64,000 bases of DNA from contig NZ_CP104207.1 of NCBI RefSeq assembly GCF_025244705.1, positions 2,294,001 to 2,358,000 of the forward strand. The letters are read 5' to 3'. Origin of the DNA: Sphingopyxis sp. PET50 (GTDB lineage Bacteria > Pseudomonadota > Alphaproteobacteria > Sphingomonadales > Sphingomonadaceae). Both the position numbers and the translations under genes were made by a program. Of this stretch, positions 45,909 to 55,831 are shown one piece after another. Numbering within the stretch: the stretch's first letter is position 1; every line of letters starts with the position of its first letter. Under the pieces are notes generated by a model that saw only the letters and a program-made list of their open reading frames with translations, ran no database searches and was not told where the DNA came from.

Positions 45909-47410
45909 GCGGGGACGCCGATCGGGCGGGTCGCGGCGAGGAAGCGGTCATAGCTTTCCATCTGCGCGACCTCGCGGTCGATCATCAGCGAAATGCCGGC
46001 GAGATATTGTGCGAGTTCGGCCTCGCCGATGCCGTCCGCCAGCGGATGCCAGCGGCGCGGTTCGATCCCCTGCCCGACCATCACCTGCAGCCAGCCCGAT
46101 TCGGTGAACAGTTCCTCATGCTCGCGAAAGATCAGCCCCTGCGCGCGGAACAGCTCGATCTTGGCCGCCAGCGTGTCGGGGACCTCGACCGCCGCCCGGT
46201 CGCGCCAATATGGGGTGTCGTCGCGTTCGGTCGCCTTGAAGTGGAGGATGATGAAGTCGCGGATGCGCTCCCATTCGAAATCGCTCTGCCGGTTGAACTC
46301 GGCGGCGACGGCGGGGTCGGCGGCACCCGAAGGCAGCATCTTCAGGAGACGCGAGATGCCCGCCTGCACCAGATGGATGCTCGTCGATTCGAGCGGTTCC
46401 ATGAAACCGCTCGCCAGCCCCAGCGCGACGACGTTGCGGTTCCAATGCTTGCGCCGCTTGCCGCTGGTGAAGCGCAGCCGGTTCGGCTCGGCCTGCGCCG
46501 GGCCGTCGAGATTGGCGAGCAGGGTCGCCTCCGCGTCGTCGTCGGAAATATGGTCCGAGCAATAGACATAGCCGTTGCCGATGCGATGCTGCAGCGGGAT
46601 GCGCCATTGCCACCCCGCCGCGCGCGCGGTCGCGCCGGTCCAGGGTAGCTGCGGCGTATCGCCATGCGCGCACGGCACCGCGACCGCGCGGTCGTTGAGC
46701 AGCCAGCGCGACCAGTCGTCATAGCCGGTTTCGAGCGCACCCTCGATCAGGAGGCCGCGAAAGCCCGAACAGTCGATGAAGAAATCGCCGTCGAAGGCGC
46801 GGCCGTCGGTCAGCGTCACGCCCGCGACATGGCCGCTCGCCCCGTCGCGCCGCACGTCGGCGACCTTGCCCTCGACACGCTCGACACCGCCCGCCTCGGC
46901 CCGGCGGCGCAGATACGCGGCATAGAGCGCGGCGTCGAAATGATAGGCATAGGGCATTTCGAGCAGATAGGGTGAGGTGCGCGGCGCCCCGCGCTGCATC
47001 CGCCGCGCGTGCGCGGCCTGCTCGTTCAGCGAATAATGATCGAGGCTGTTGGCGACGCCCGCCGCGCGCGCGCGCAGCCAATAATGGTGGAATTCGAGCA
47101 GGCCGAGCCCGCGCCCGATCGCGCCGAAGGCGTGCATGTAGCGATGGCCGAGCCGCGTCCAGTCGCTGAATTCGATACCGAGCTTGATCGTCCCCTGCGT
47201 CGCGGTCAGGAATTCGTTCTCGTCGATCCCCAGCGCGTCGTTGAACAGGCGGATTTGCGGGATCGTCGCCTCGCCGACGCCGACGGTGCCGATCTGGTCC
47301 GATTCGATCAGCCGGATCGACCAGCTTTCGGGCAGAAAGCGGCGCAGACAGGCCGCGGCCATCCAGCCCGCCGTGCCTCCGCCGATGATGATGATCCGCA
47401 TGGGGTTCAT
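45905..47410 (-). CDS. Flavin-dependent tryptophan-halogenase-like protein
   Basis: About 501 residues. FAD loop IIIGGGTAGWMAAACLRR, then VGVGEATIPQI, GTIKLGIEFSDW (Lys in the position used for chlorination by PrnA-type enzymes) and the WQWRIPLQHR motif (WxWxIP) that marks halogenases; FIDCSGFRGLL and GFMEPLESTSIHLVQ also fit. A real halogenase would need a flavin reductase and halide; neither is nearby. Such genes are recurrent in sugar-linked TonB loci of sphingomonads and Caulobacter, where the substrate is not known. The start is ATG 47410 or 47401. Coupled to the amylase gene by ATGA overlap. A terminator hairpin separates it from the upstream receptor gene. Frame intact. Confidence 0.9.
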   Translation of the reverse strand: MNPMRIIIIGGGTAGWMAAACLRRFLPESWSIRLIESDQIGTVGVGEATIPQIRLFNDALGIDENEFLTATQGTIKLGIEFSDWTRLGHRYMHAFGAIGRGLGLLEFHHYWLRARAAGVANSLDHYSLNEQAAHARRMQRGAPRTSPYLLEMPYAYHFDAALYAAYLRRRAEAGGVERVEGKVADVRRDGASGHVAGVTLTDGRAFDGDFFIDCSGFRGLLIEGALETGYDDWSRWLLNDRAVAVPCAHGDTPQLPWTGATARAAGWQWRIPLQHRIGNGYVYCSDHISDDDAEATLLANLDGPAQAEPNRLRFTSGKRRKHWNRNVVALGLASGFMEPLESTSIHLVQAGISRLLKMLPSGAADPAVAAEFNRQSDFEWERIRDFIILHFKATERDDTPYWRDRAAVEVPDTLAAKIELFRAQGLIFREHEELFTESGWLQVMVGQGIEPRRWHPLADGIGEAELAQYLAGISLMIDREVAQMESYDRFLAATRPIGVPA

Positions 47411-47445
47411 TTGATCAGTCCGCGCCGCTCTGCGCAACAAAGGGT

Positions 47446-47475
47446 GTGGGGGCGGCGCGACCCTGCCGCCCCCAC
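47446..47475 (-). terminator. Hairpin between the TonB receptor and the halogenase-like gene
   Basis: GTGGGGGCGGC/GCCGCCCCCAC stem with 8-base loop, 11 bases after the receptor stop, then CACCCTTTG on the minus strand. Could be a partial terminator that lowers readthrough to the enzyme genes. Confidence 0.6.
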
Positions 47476-47485
47476 GAGGGAGAGA

Positions 47486-50312
47486 TCAGAATTTGAACGA
47501 GGCACCCGCGAGGAAACGGCGGCCATAGACCTGATAGTCGATCACCGCGCGCGCATCGCGCGGATCGTCGGTGACGAAAGGTTCGTCGGTCAGATTCTGC
47601 CCCTGGACAAAGATCGACAGGCCTTCGAGCGCGCTGCCGGGCTGGAAATCATAGCCGATCTGCGCGTCGATGATCGTTTCGCTGCGCGCCCGGCGCCGCA
47701 CGCGCGCACCGCCGAAGCCCGAAAGCTCGCCGACGAAGCTCGACCGGTAGCGCGCGCTGGCGCGGGCATTGAAACCCCATTTCTCGAAATAGGCGGTGCC
47801 GTTGGCGACCCATTTCGAATAGCCGGGGATATCTTCCGCCGGGGCGCCGGGGGTCGGCTGGATCTTGGTCTTGGTATAGGACGCGCCGCCGGTGATCCCG
47901 AAACCGTCGAGCGCCGAAATGAACGTGCCGAACGGCAGCGTGCCTAGCCAGTTCGGCGCCATAGATCTTGCCGCCCTCGCCGTTGATCGGCGCATTCACC
48001 GTGCCGAGGTAATTGACGATGATCGGCAGGCCGTTCGGATCGTCGCCGACCGGCGCGATCGGATAGTTCGAGAAGTCGAACGGGATTGCCTGATTATAGA
48101 TGTAGCTCTTCAGATCCTTGTAGAAGAGCTGCAGCGCGACATAGCCAGACGATCCGAAATATTTCTCGACCGTCAGGTCGGCCGCATTGGCGCGCCAGGG
48201 ACGGAGATAGGGGTTGCCGGTATCGCCGCGCACGACCGCGCATTGGCGGCCGGTCGGGCAGACCATGCCGCCGGGATCGCCGACCGTCGTGCCGTATGAC
48301 AGGCTCGCGCGCATGTCGTCGAGCCGCGGCCGGATGACCTCACGCGCAAGGCCGATGCGGAAGACGAAATCGCTGGCGGTGCGCAGCGACAGGTTGAGGC
48401 TGGGCAGCACGTCGACATAGTCGGTGCTTTCGCGACGCGGGATGCCCTGGATGTTCGGCGATCCGTTGGGGTTGGTACCGATGAAGGACGCGCTGGCGCC
48501 GTTCGAATTCTGGTCGGTGAAGATCGCCTGCACGCCGACATTGCCGGTCAGCACCGACGACCCGAGTTCCTGGTCGATGTTCGCCTGGATATAGGTGGTC
48601 ATCAGTTTTTCGGAGACGTCATAGGCCTTGACCACGACGTCGCCATAGGGGTTCGCCACCAGCCTGTAGATGCCGCCCGCGAGCAGGTCGCGCGGGTCGT
48701 AGCTGACCACCGGCCCCAACCCGAGGTAGGACAGGTTGGTGGTGCCGAGGCGATATTGTTCGGGGATCGGCAGGCTGGTGAGGCCGTCGGTGTTGGCGAC
48801 CAGGCCGACGAAGGCCTCGTCGGGCACCAGGCTCTTCTTGCGGTCGGTATAGTTCACGCCGAACTGCACCGATTTCAGGAAGCCCTCGAGCTCGCGTTCG
48901 ACCTCGACGCGATACTGCCACAGTTCGTCCTCGATGATGCGGTTGTTGTAATAGCCGTCCTGACCGCCGCGGATGCGGTCGCCGTTGACCGCGGTCTGGT
49001 CGCCGCCCCAGCCGAGCGGGCTGGTGAGCTGGATCAGATTATAGTCGCCATAGTTCAGCGTCGGCGAAAAGACGGTGCCGTTCCGGTCGCTGGTGAAGCC
49101 GATCGTGTCGACCGCGCCGACCCCGCCGCCGCGGCCCGTACCGGCATTGCTTTCGAGGATCAGCTCGTTGCGGTCGGTCTTCGACATGCTGATGTCGACA
49201 TAGGCGTTCCAGCCGTCGTCGCCCTGCCATTTGTTGTTCCAGCCGAAGCTGTAGAGCTTGGCCTTGCGCTCGAACACGTCGTTGCGCACGACGCCCTCGA
49301 CATTGGTGAAAGTGCCCGCGCGGGCGAAGACATATTCGCCGCTGTCGTCGATGTCGGTGACAGTGACGCCGGCGCCGCCGAAGGCGAGCGGCAGTTCGAT
49401 GCCGCGCTTGATCTGGTCGTCCTTGAAGTCCGAATAGAAGGCGTCGAAGGTCGAGGTGAAATTGGGGCTCGGCTGCCATTGCAGCGTGCCCTGGAGGCCC
49501 AGGCGCTTGAGCTGGGTCGAGGTCGCATAGCTTTTCGACCCGCCGATCACGACCGGGCTCGCGGCGGTACCGTCGCCGGCATAGCCCCAGGCGTTGAATT
49601 CCTGGATCTGATAGGGCTCGTCGAGATAGGAGGCAGCAAGCGCGATGCCGATCGTGTCGTTCGCGAACTGGTCGACGTAGCTGCCGTTGACGCGGTAGCC
49701 ATATTTGTTCGAACCGGCGTTGAGCTTGCCGAGGTCGGCCCAGACGCCGCGCCCGCCGATCGAGACGACGCGCTTGCCATAGTCGAGCGGGCGGATCGTC
49801 CGCATGTCGACGGTCCCCGACAGCCCCTGGCCAATGATCGACGCCATCGGCGACTTGTAGACGAGCACCTGGCTCACGACTTCGCTGGGATATTGGTCAT
49901 ATTCGACCGCGCGATTGTCGCCGGTCGAGGTCTGTTCGCGACCGTTGAGCAGCGTCGTCGAGAAGTCGGGAGCGAAGCCGCGGATCGAGATCGAATTCGA
50001 GCGGCCCGAGACGCGCTGCGAGGTCAGGCCCGGCAGGCGCGCGATCGCTTCGGCGATCGAGGCGTCGGGCAGCTTGCCGATATCCTCGGCCGACACCGAT
50101 TCGACGACCTGGTCGCGGCTCTTCTTGGCGTTGACGGCGCTCTGCAGGCTGGCGCGAAAGCCGGTGACGACGATAGCATCTTCACTGCCTTCTTCGGTGC
50201 CGGCGGCGGGATCGCTGTCCTGCGCCATCGCGGCGTCCGGCACGATGGCGGTCAAGGCGAGTCCGAGCGCGATGGCGCTGGCACCGCGGCTGAAAATCTT
50301 CGGCTTGGTCAT
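47486..50312 (-). CDS. TonB-dependent receptor for maltodextrins, one frameshift
   Basis: About 942-residue outer-membrane receptor. Signal peptide ALGLALTAIVPDAAMAQ, then DAIVVTGFRASLQSAVNAKK (TonB box region) and KLPDASIAEAIARLPGLTSQR, the plug motif of sugar-linked receptors in this order. The barrel includes PNFTSTFDAFYSDFKDDQIKRG and TASDFVFRIGLAREVIRPR. The break at 47942-47948 (plus strand GCCTAGC) is repaired to GAELAGTLPFGTFISALDG. The C-terminal strand ends VYGRRFLAGASFKF with the terminal Phe. The start is ATG 50312. A LacI operator-like site lies about 145 bases upstream, so LacI probably controls it. The sugar is inferred from the neighbouring amylases. Confidence 0.92.
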
Positions 50313-50457
50313 TCTGGTTCCCCTGGTGCGATGGGCCGGTTTGACCATGCGACAGCAAGGGGGCGGCGCGCCTGCGCCGCACGGCATCCTCACCGAAGCG
50401 TGGGTTTTTCCCATCTGCCCCCCGCAATTGGAACCAATCGGCGGCGCTCGCCATAGG

Positions 50458-50470
50458 GTATACGTATACG
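50458..50470. promoter_or_regulatory. LacI-type operator upstream of the TonB receptor and lacI
   Basis: GTATACGTATAC palindrome (with a TATACGTATACG core) with the central CG typical of LacI/GalR operators. It lies in the divergent interval between the receptor and the LacI gene. A 10-of-12 match lies at 51653-51664, reversed. Confidence 0.75.
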
Positions 50471-50611
50471 CATATTATGCAGCCGGGGCCGCTGTCGCGA
50501 AAATATCACAGACACGCGCCGCCCGCCGACGCCGCTTGGCAGGCTGTCGCGCGAGCGCTAACCTGCGGGGACAGGGCGCCGGCAACAAGGCACCCGCGAC
50601 AGGAGAGGAGC

Positions 50612-51647
50612 ATGGGGCGACCGCCCTCGGCCAAGCCAACGAGCTTCGACATCGCCTATCTGGCTAGCTGTGTCGCAGCCCACCGTCAGCCGCGCGCTGC
50701 GCGGCAGCAAATCGGTGAGCGCCGCGACCCGCGCCAATATCGAGCGCATCGCGCGCGAGCTCAACTACACCGTCGACAAGAACGCATCGAGCCTGCGCTC
50801 GCAGCGCACCCACACGCTCGCCTTGCTCTTCTTCGAGGACCCCACCCCCGACGAGTCGATGATCAACCCCTTCTTCCTGTCGATGCTGGGATCGATCACG
50901 CGGCAATGCGCGCTGCGCGGATACGACCTGCTGATCAGTTTCCAGCAGATGCACAACGACTGGCACGTCGCCTATCAGGACAGCCACCGGTCGGACGGCA
51001 TCATCCTGCTCGGTTATGGCGACTATCAGACCTATCGGGCAAAGCTCGAGCATCTGGTCGAGATGGACACGAAATTCGTGCGCTGGGGCTCGGTGTCGGA
51101 CGACGGCATCGGGCTGACCGTCGGTTCGGACAATGTCGGCGCGGGGCGACAGGCGGGCGACCATCTGATCGAAATCGGGCGCAGGTCGATCGCCTTTCTG
51201 GGCGATGCGTCCGACCATGCGCCCGAATTCCAGGATCGCTATACCGGGCTGTGCGAAGCGATGCGGGCGGCCGGTCTCGCTCCCGATCCCGCGCTGCAGC
51301 GCGACGCGGTCTCGTCGGAGGAATCGGGCTATGCGGCCGCACGGGCGCTGCTCGCCGCAGGCAAGCCTTTCGACGCGATCTTCGCGGCCAGCGACCTCAT
51401 CGCCATCGGCGCGATGCGCGCGCTGGGCGAGGCCGGCCTGCATATGCCGCGCGATGTCGCGATCATCGGCTTCGACGACATCCCGGCCGCGGGCCTGACC
51501 TCGCCCACGCTGACGACGGTGATGCAGGACATGAAGGGCGCCGGCGAATTGCTGGTCGACGCACTGCTCCGCCGCATCGACGGCCAGCCAGCCGAACGGC
51601 GCGTGCTGCCGACTCGGCTGATCGAGCGCCAGAGCACAGCGGTCTGA
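50612..51647 (+). CDS. LacI-family transcriptional regulator, one frameshift
   Basis: About 345 residues with helix-turn-helix and periplasmic-binding-like sugar domain. The start ATG 50612 has AGGAGAGGAG; SFDIAYLA begins the HTH. The break at 50663-50669 (GCTAGCT) is repaired to DIAYLAGVSQPTVSRALRGS, the standard LacI recognition helix, then ATRANIERIARELNYTVDKNASSLRS. The sugar domain includes GIILLGYGDYQTY, GRQAGDHLIEIGRRSIAFLG and DVAIIGFDDIPAAGLTSPTLTTV. It is flanked by two like operators, one towards the TonB operon and one before the MFS gene. In relatives such regulators respond to maltose; the inducer here is inferred. Confidence 0.92.
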
Positions 51648-51652
51648 CGCCA

Positions 51653-51664
51653 ACGTATTCGTAT
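51653..51664. promoter_or_regulatory. LacI-type operator before the MFS transporter
   Basis: On the minus strand CATACGAATACG, against TATACGTATACG at 50459-50470. Lies between the lacI stop and the transporter start at 51747, a proper place for repression. Confidence 0.65.
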
Positions 51665-51746
51665 GCCTGACTTGCCCTGCCCCATGCGGCGCTGCAAGAC
51701 CCGGTCGCTGAACGGGCGCTACGCGCGGACCGACGGGGAGAGAGCG

Positions 51747-53249
51747 ATGGAAAAGCCACGCCAGGGCTTTTGGGGCCTGTGGAACATCAGCTTCGGCTTT
51801 TTCGGCATCCAGATCGGCTTCGCGTTGCAGAACGCCAATATGAGCCGGATCTTCCAGTCGCTCGGCGCCGACCTCGACCGCCTGCCCGGCCTGTGGGTGG
51901 CGGCGCCGCTGACCGGATTGCTGGTCCAGCCGATCGTCGGGCACCTCAGCGACCGGACCTGGCTCGGGCGGCTCGGGCGGCGGCGGCCCTATTTCCTCGC
52001 TGCGGCGCGATTCTCGCCGCCTTCGCACTGTTCGTGATGCCCGAAAGCCCGGCGGTGTGGTTCGCCGCGATGATGCTCTGGCTGCTCGACGCGTCGCTCA
52101 ACATCTCGATGGAGCCGTTCCGCGCCTTTGTCGGCGACATGCTGCGCAAGGACCAGCACAGCATCGGCTATGCGGTGCAGACCGCCTTCATCGGCGCGGG
52201 CGCCGTCGTCGGCTCGCTGTTCCCACCCTTCATGGAGGCGCTGGGGGTCGCCAACACCGCGCCGCCGGGGCAGATCCCGGACACGGTGCGCTACGCCTTC
52301 TGGTTCGGCGGCGCGGCGCTGTTCGCCTCGGTGCTGTGGACCGTGCTGACCACCGACGAATATAGCCCGGACCGGATGCGGCAATTCGCCACGAGCGGCG
52401 ATGGGCCGGAGGGTGGCCATGCCATGCGCGCGCTCGCCTCGCGAGGCTATGCGGGCGGCCTGCTGTGGATCGCCGCTCGGCGCCGTGGTCTTCTATCTGA
52501 CCGGGCGCCTCGGCCTGCTGCGCGAGGTGTCGCTGCTCGCCGCGCTGCTCGCCGCCTATGGCATCGCCAGCATCGTCGCGATCGCCCTCGCCAGAGCAGG
52601 GCACACGACCAACATGCTGTCGAGCATCGTCGGCGATTTTTCGGGCATGCCGCCGCTGATGAAGCGGCTGGCGCTGGTCCAGTTCTTCAGCTGGTCGGCG
52701 CTGTTCATCATGTGGATCAACACCACCCCGATCGTCGCCCAATATCATTTCGGGTCGCCCGACGCCGCGACCGCCGCCTATCAGGCCGGGGCGAACTGGG
52801 TCGACAAACTGTTCGCCGTCTACAATGGCGTCGCGGCGATCGCGGCGCTGACGCTGCTCCCCTGGCTGGCCCGCCGCATCGGGTCGGCGCGGACGCATAT
52901 CGCGGGGCTGGTGTCAGGGGCGATCGGCTATGCCAGTTTCTTCCTGATCCGCGACCCGAACCTGCTGATCGCCAGCGAGATCCTCATCGGCATCTTCTGG
53001 GCCTCGGTGCTCGCCATGCCCTATGCGATCCTCGCTTCCAGTCTGCCGCAGGCGAAGCTCGGCATCTATATGGGGCTGTTCAACGTCTTCGTCGTGCTGC
53101 CGCAACTGCTGGTCGCCACCGTCATGGGGTCGATCATGCGGCACTTCTTCCCCGGCGAGCCGATCTATTCCATGCTGTTCGCTGCGGCGACCCTGCTGCT
53201 CGCGGCCCTCGCCATGCTGCGCGTCATTCCGCTGGCTCCGCAGCGTTAG
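51747..53249 (+). CDS. MFS/GPH-type sugar transporter, two frameshifts
   Basis: About 500-residue, 12-helix inner-membrane transporter similar to sucrose/maltose permeases of sphingomonads and xanthomonads. GLWNISFGFFGIQIGFALQNANMSRIFQSLGA begins helix 1, and LVQPIVGHLSDRTWLGRLGRRRPYFL is the loop 2-3 signature. The first break, near 52000, is repaired by removing two bases at GCTGCGGC, giving YFLAGAILAAFALFVMPE. The second, at 52475-52481 (GCTCGGC), is repaired to LWIAAGAVVFYLTGRLG. The C-terminal half ends MLRVIPLAPQR. Start ATG 51747 with GGGGAGAGAG. It imports the amylase products to the cytoplasmic alpha-glucosidase; LacI-type operator upstream. Confidence 0.9.
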
Positions 53250-53324
53250 ACCGACGCTTCGGCGCTTGGCATGGCGCCCGATTGCTGCTTTGGCGGATCG
53301 GCAAAGCAGACGAGGGAAGCGGCA

Positions 53325-54170
53325 ATGACGGCTTGGGATGATTGGATCGGGCGCAGCATCGTCCAGCGCGACAGGTTGACCCCGGCGGCGCTGGCGCGCT
53401 TTCGCGCGACGCTCGACAGCGATGCGGCGGGCGAGGTCGCGAACCAGGCGATCCACTGGTGCCTGTGCCTGCCCGACGCGCCGACGGCGGCGCTGGGATC
53501 GGACGGCCATCCGCTGCGACAGGACGATCCGGGCAGCTTCATGCCGCCGATCCCCCTGCCGCGCCGCATGTGGGCAGCCAGCGATGTGCGTTTCCTGGCG
53601 CCGATCGCGGTGGGCGCGGCGATCGAGCGAACCTCGACGATCGCCGCGATCAACGAAAAGACCGGCGGCACGGGCCAGCTCGTCTTCGTCGAGGTCGAGC
53701 ATGAAACGCGCGCCGGCGATGCAGTCGCGGTGCGGGAGCGCCAGACGATCGTGTTTCGTGCCCCCGCCCCGGGAGCGCCGCCTGCCCCCGCCCCCGAGCC
53801 CGTTGGCGAACCCGACCTGTCGGGCTGGACATGGCGGCGCGACGTGCTGCCGAGCGAGGCGATGCTGTTCCGTTATTCGGCGCTGACCTTCAACAGCCAC
53901 CGCATCCATTACGACCTGCCCTATGCCCGCGATGAAGAAGGGTATCGCGGCCTCGTCGTGCACGGCCCGCTGACCGCGACGCTGCTGCTCGACCTCGCCC
54001 AGCGCGAGCTCGGTGCCAATGCGCTGACCGGCTTCACGATGCGCGCGCAGGCGCCGGCCTTCGTCGGCGAGCCGCTGCATCTCGTCGGGCGGACGAAGGA
54101 GGGCGGCTGGGAAATGGCGGCGATCGGCCCCGACGGGCGGACGATCATGGCGGCGGAGGCGAAGGCATGA
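53325..54170 (+). CDS. FAS1-like/MaoC-type acyl-CoA dehydratase
   Basis: 281 residues of the mesaconyl-C4-CoA hydratase-like group: two hotdog domains. First domain MWAASDVRFLAPIAVGAAIERTSTI, second with LFRYSALTFNSHRIHYDLPYAR, the MaoC-like motif with Asp/His pair, then GLVVHGPLTATLLLDLAQRE. Start ATG 53325 with GAGGGAAG upstream. The stop overlaps the following enoyl-CoA hydratase gene by four bases (ATGA), so both act in one pathway. The substrate could be a branched or dicarboxylic acyl-CoA; not determined. Frame intact. Confidence 0.88.
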   Translation: MTAWDDWIGRSIVQRDRLTPAALARFRATLDSDAAGEVANQAIHWCLCLPDAPTAALGSDGHPLRQDDPGSFMPPIPLPRRMWAASDVRFLAPIAVGAAIERTSTIAAINEKTGGTGQLVFVEVEHETRAGDAVAVRERQTIVFRAPAPGAPPAPAPEPVGEPDLSGWTWRRDVLPSEAMLFRYSALTFNSHRIHYDLPYARDEEGYRGLVVHGPLTATLLLDLAQRELGANALTGFTMRAQAPAFVGEPLHLVGRTKEGGWEMAAIGPDGRTIMAAEAKA

Positions 54171-54896
54171 GCGAACTGGTCTTGCGCGAAGACAGCGACG
54201 GGATCGCGACGCTGACGCTCAACCGCGCCGACAAGCGCAACGCGCTCAATCTTGCGCTGTGGGGCGAGCTGGAGGCGCATGTCGATGCGATCGCGGCGGC
54301 GGGCGACGCGATCGGCGTCGTGGTGCTGCGCGCGAACGGCGCGGTCTTCTGCGCGGGCAACGACCTCAAGGAGCGCGAGGCGAAGGCGCCGCGGCGCTTC
54401 TATCAGGCGTCGATCGTCACCAGGCTCGCCGAGCTGGCGCAGCCGGTGATCGTCGCAGTTCAGGGCGGCTGCTTTACCGGCGGGCTCGAGCTGGCGCTGG
54501 CGGGCGACATCATTGTCGCGGGCGAAAGCGCGCTTTTCGCCGACACGCATGGCAAGTTCGGGCTGGTGCCCGCATGGGGGATGAGCCAGCGCTTGCCACG
54601 CCGCGTCGGCGATTGGAAAGCACGCGAGATGAGCTTCACCGGCCTGCCGGTGGACGGGCGCGAGGCGGCGCGGATCGGCCTCGCCAACCATTGCGTCGCC
54701 GATGCCGATCTGGAGGCCACGACACGCGCGGCTCGCCGAAGCGATCGCGGCGCAATCGCGGCACAGCGTCTTCGCCTACAAGCGGCTCTACCGCGAGCAG
54801 GCGGACCTGCCCCTGGGTGCGGGACTGGCGCACGAGGTGTTCAACAGCGCCGGGGTCGCGCCGGACTTTGCGGAGCGGGTGGCGAAGCAGTTTTAG
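54167..54896 (+). CDS. Enoyl-CoA hydratase/isomerase family protein, one frameshift
   Basis: Crotonase-fold enzyme of about 244 residues: ATLTLNRADKRNALNLALWGELE, VVLRANGAVFCAGNDLKERE (oxyanion-hole loop), PVIVAVQGGCFTGGLELALAGDIIVA and FGLVPAWGMSQRLPRRVG. The usual second Glu of hydratases is not evident at GGLELALAGD-x-GMS, so isomerase, hydrolase or other activity is possible. The break near 54725 lies in an ACGCGCGG run and is repaired by adding CG to give TRARLAEAIAAQSRHSVFAYK. Coupled to the dehydratase gene. It converges on palindromic repeat E. Confidence 0.88.
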
Positions 54897-54952
54897 CGCA
54901 ACGTCGAGTTAGCGCATCCGGAGTAGGGAGCGGGCGATCCGCCATAGCCCGT

Positions 54953-55034
54953 TCCCCGGCGAAGGCCGGGGTCCAGAGCGGTAGAACGCTCGGCGTTGCG
55001 TTGTTACGCTCTGGACCCCGGCCTTCGCCGGGGA
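54953..55034. repeat. Palindromic intergenic repeat, family E
   Basis: Arms CCCCGGCGAAGGCCGGGGTCCAGAGCG and CGCTCTGGACCCCGGCCTTCGCCGGGG around a 28-base loop; each arm also contains an inner CCCCGG..CCGGGG hairpin. Lies between the two convergent acyl-CoA gene sets. Confidence 0.9.
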
Positions 55035-55072
55035 TCAGTTCCGATATGTCCGCCAAAGCCCGAAAACGACCG

Positions 55073-55831
55073 CTAACCGATCGCCTTCCCCTCCTCGATG
55101 CTCGCCCATTGGCGCCCATCATGCCCGAAGAGGATATGCGCGCCCGCCCGCCGCTGGCGCCGCAGATAGTCCATCGTGCGCAATCCCGCTTCACGGTCCA
55201 CCACCGCCCGTTGCAGCACCATCAGGTCGAGATTGCGCTCGGTATAGCAACAGTCCGCCGCGAGCAGCACCTCGCGCCCGCTCGGCAACTTGACGATCGC
55301 GCTCTGGTGCCCCGGCGTATGGCCGTAGGTCGGCACGATCCGTACGCTGCCGTCGCCGAACAGATCGAGTTCGCCGTCGATCGCCCTCACCGGCTGGCCG
55401 GTGGCATAATCGACCGCTTCATAGAGCCCCGCCTCCTCGGTTGCCTGCGCCGCCGCCAATTCGCGCGATTGCACGATGATGCAGGCATTCGGCAGGCTGG
55501 CATTGCCGCCGGAGTGGTCGATGTGGAGGTGCGAGTTGACGACGTAGTCGATACTCGCGGGATCGACGTCGATGCTTTTCAGCCGCGCCGCGATCTCCTG
55601 CCCCTCGAAATATTGCAGGCCGAACTTGTTCGGCGGCAACGCATTTTCGAGGCTGCGGCGGTAGCGGACCCCCATGCCGGTGTCGAACAGCGCGCGGCCC
55701 TTCGGATGGTCGATCAGGTAGGAGGGCACGGGGCCTTTCAGATAGTCGCCCTCCTCACCTTCGATGAAATAGCCCGGCCGGCACTGGAACCAGCCGGTGT
55801 TGAAGGCATAGAGGCGGAGCGTATCGGTCAC
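55073..55831 (-). CDS. AHL-lactonase-like metallo-beta-lactamase fold hydrolase
   Basis: 252 residues, AttM/AiiA-like. LYAFNTGWFQCRPGYFIEG starts; DYVVNSHLHIDHSGGN has the HxHxDH dizinc motif, and PTYGHTPGHQSAIV, LLAADCCYTERNL and HILFGHDGRQW supply further ligands. Enzymes of this group open N-acyl-homoserine lactones or other lactones. It is third in a tightly coupled operon (SDR, enoyl-CoA hydratase, lactonase), with start GTG 55831 overlapping the preceding stop. No LuxI or LuxR gene is near. A metabolic lactonase is therefore more likely than quorum quenching. Frame intact. Confidence 0.85.
   Translation of the reverse strand: MTDTLRLYAFNTGWFQCRPGYFIEGEEGDYLKGPVPSYLIDHPKGRALFDTGMGVRYRRSLENALPPNKFGLQYFEGQEIAARLKSIDVDPASIDYVVNSHLHIDHSGGNASLPNACIIVQSRELAAAQATEEAGLYEAVDYATGQPVRAIDGELDLFGDGSVRIVPTYGHTPGHQSAIVKLPSGREVLLAADCCYTERNLDLMVLQRAVVDREAGLRTMDYLRRQRRAGAHILFGHDGRQWASIEEGKAIG

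Noticed and set aside
44142..45953. 603-codon open frame on the plus strand
   Set aside because: Antisense of the intact alpha-amylase gene.
55073..55831. Quorum-quenching lactonase
   Set aside because: The fold fits, but tight coupling to SDR and crotonase genes and absence of lux-type genes favour a metabolic role.
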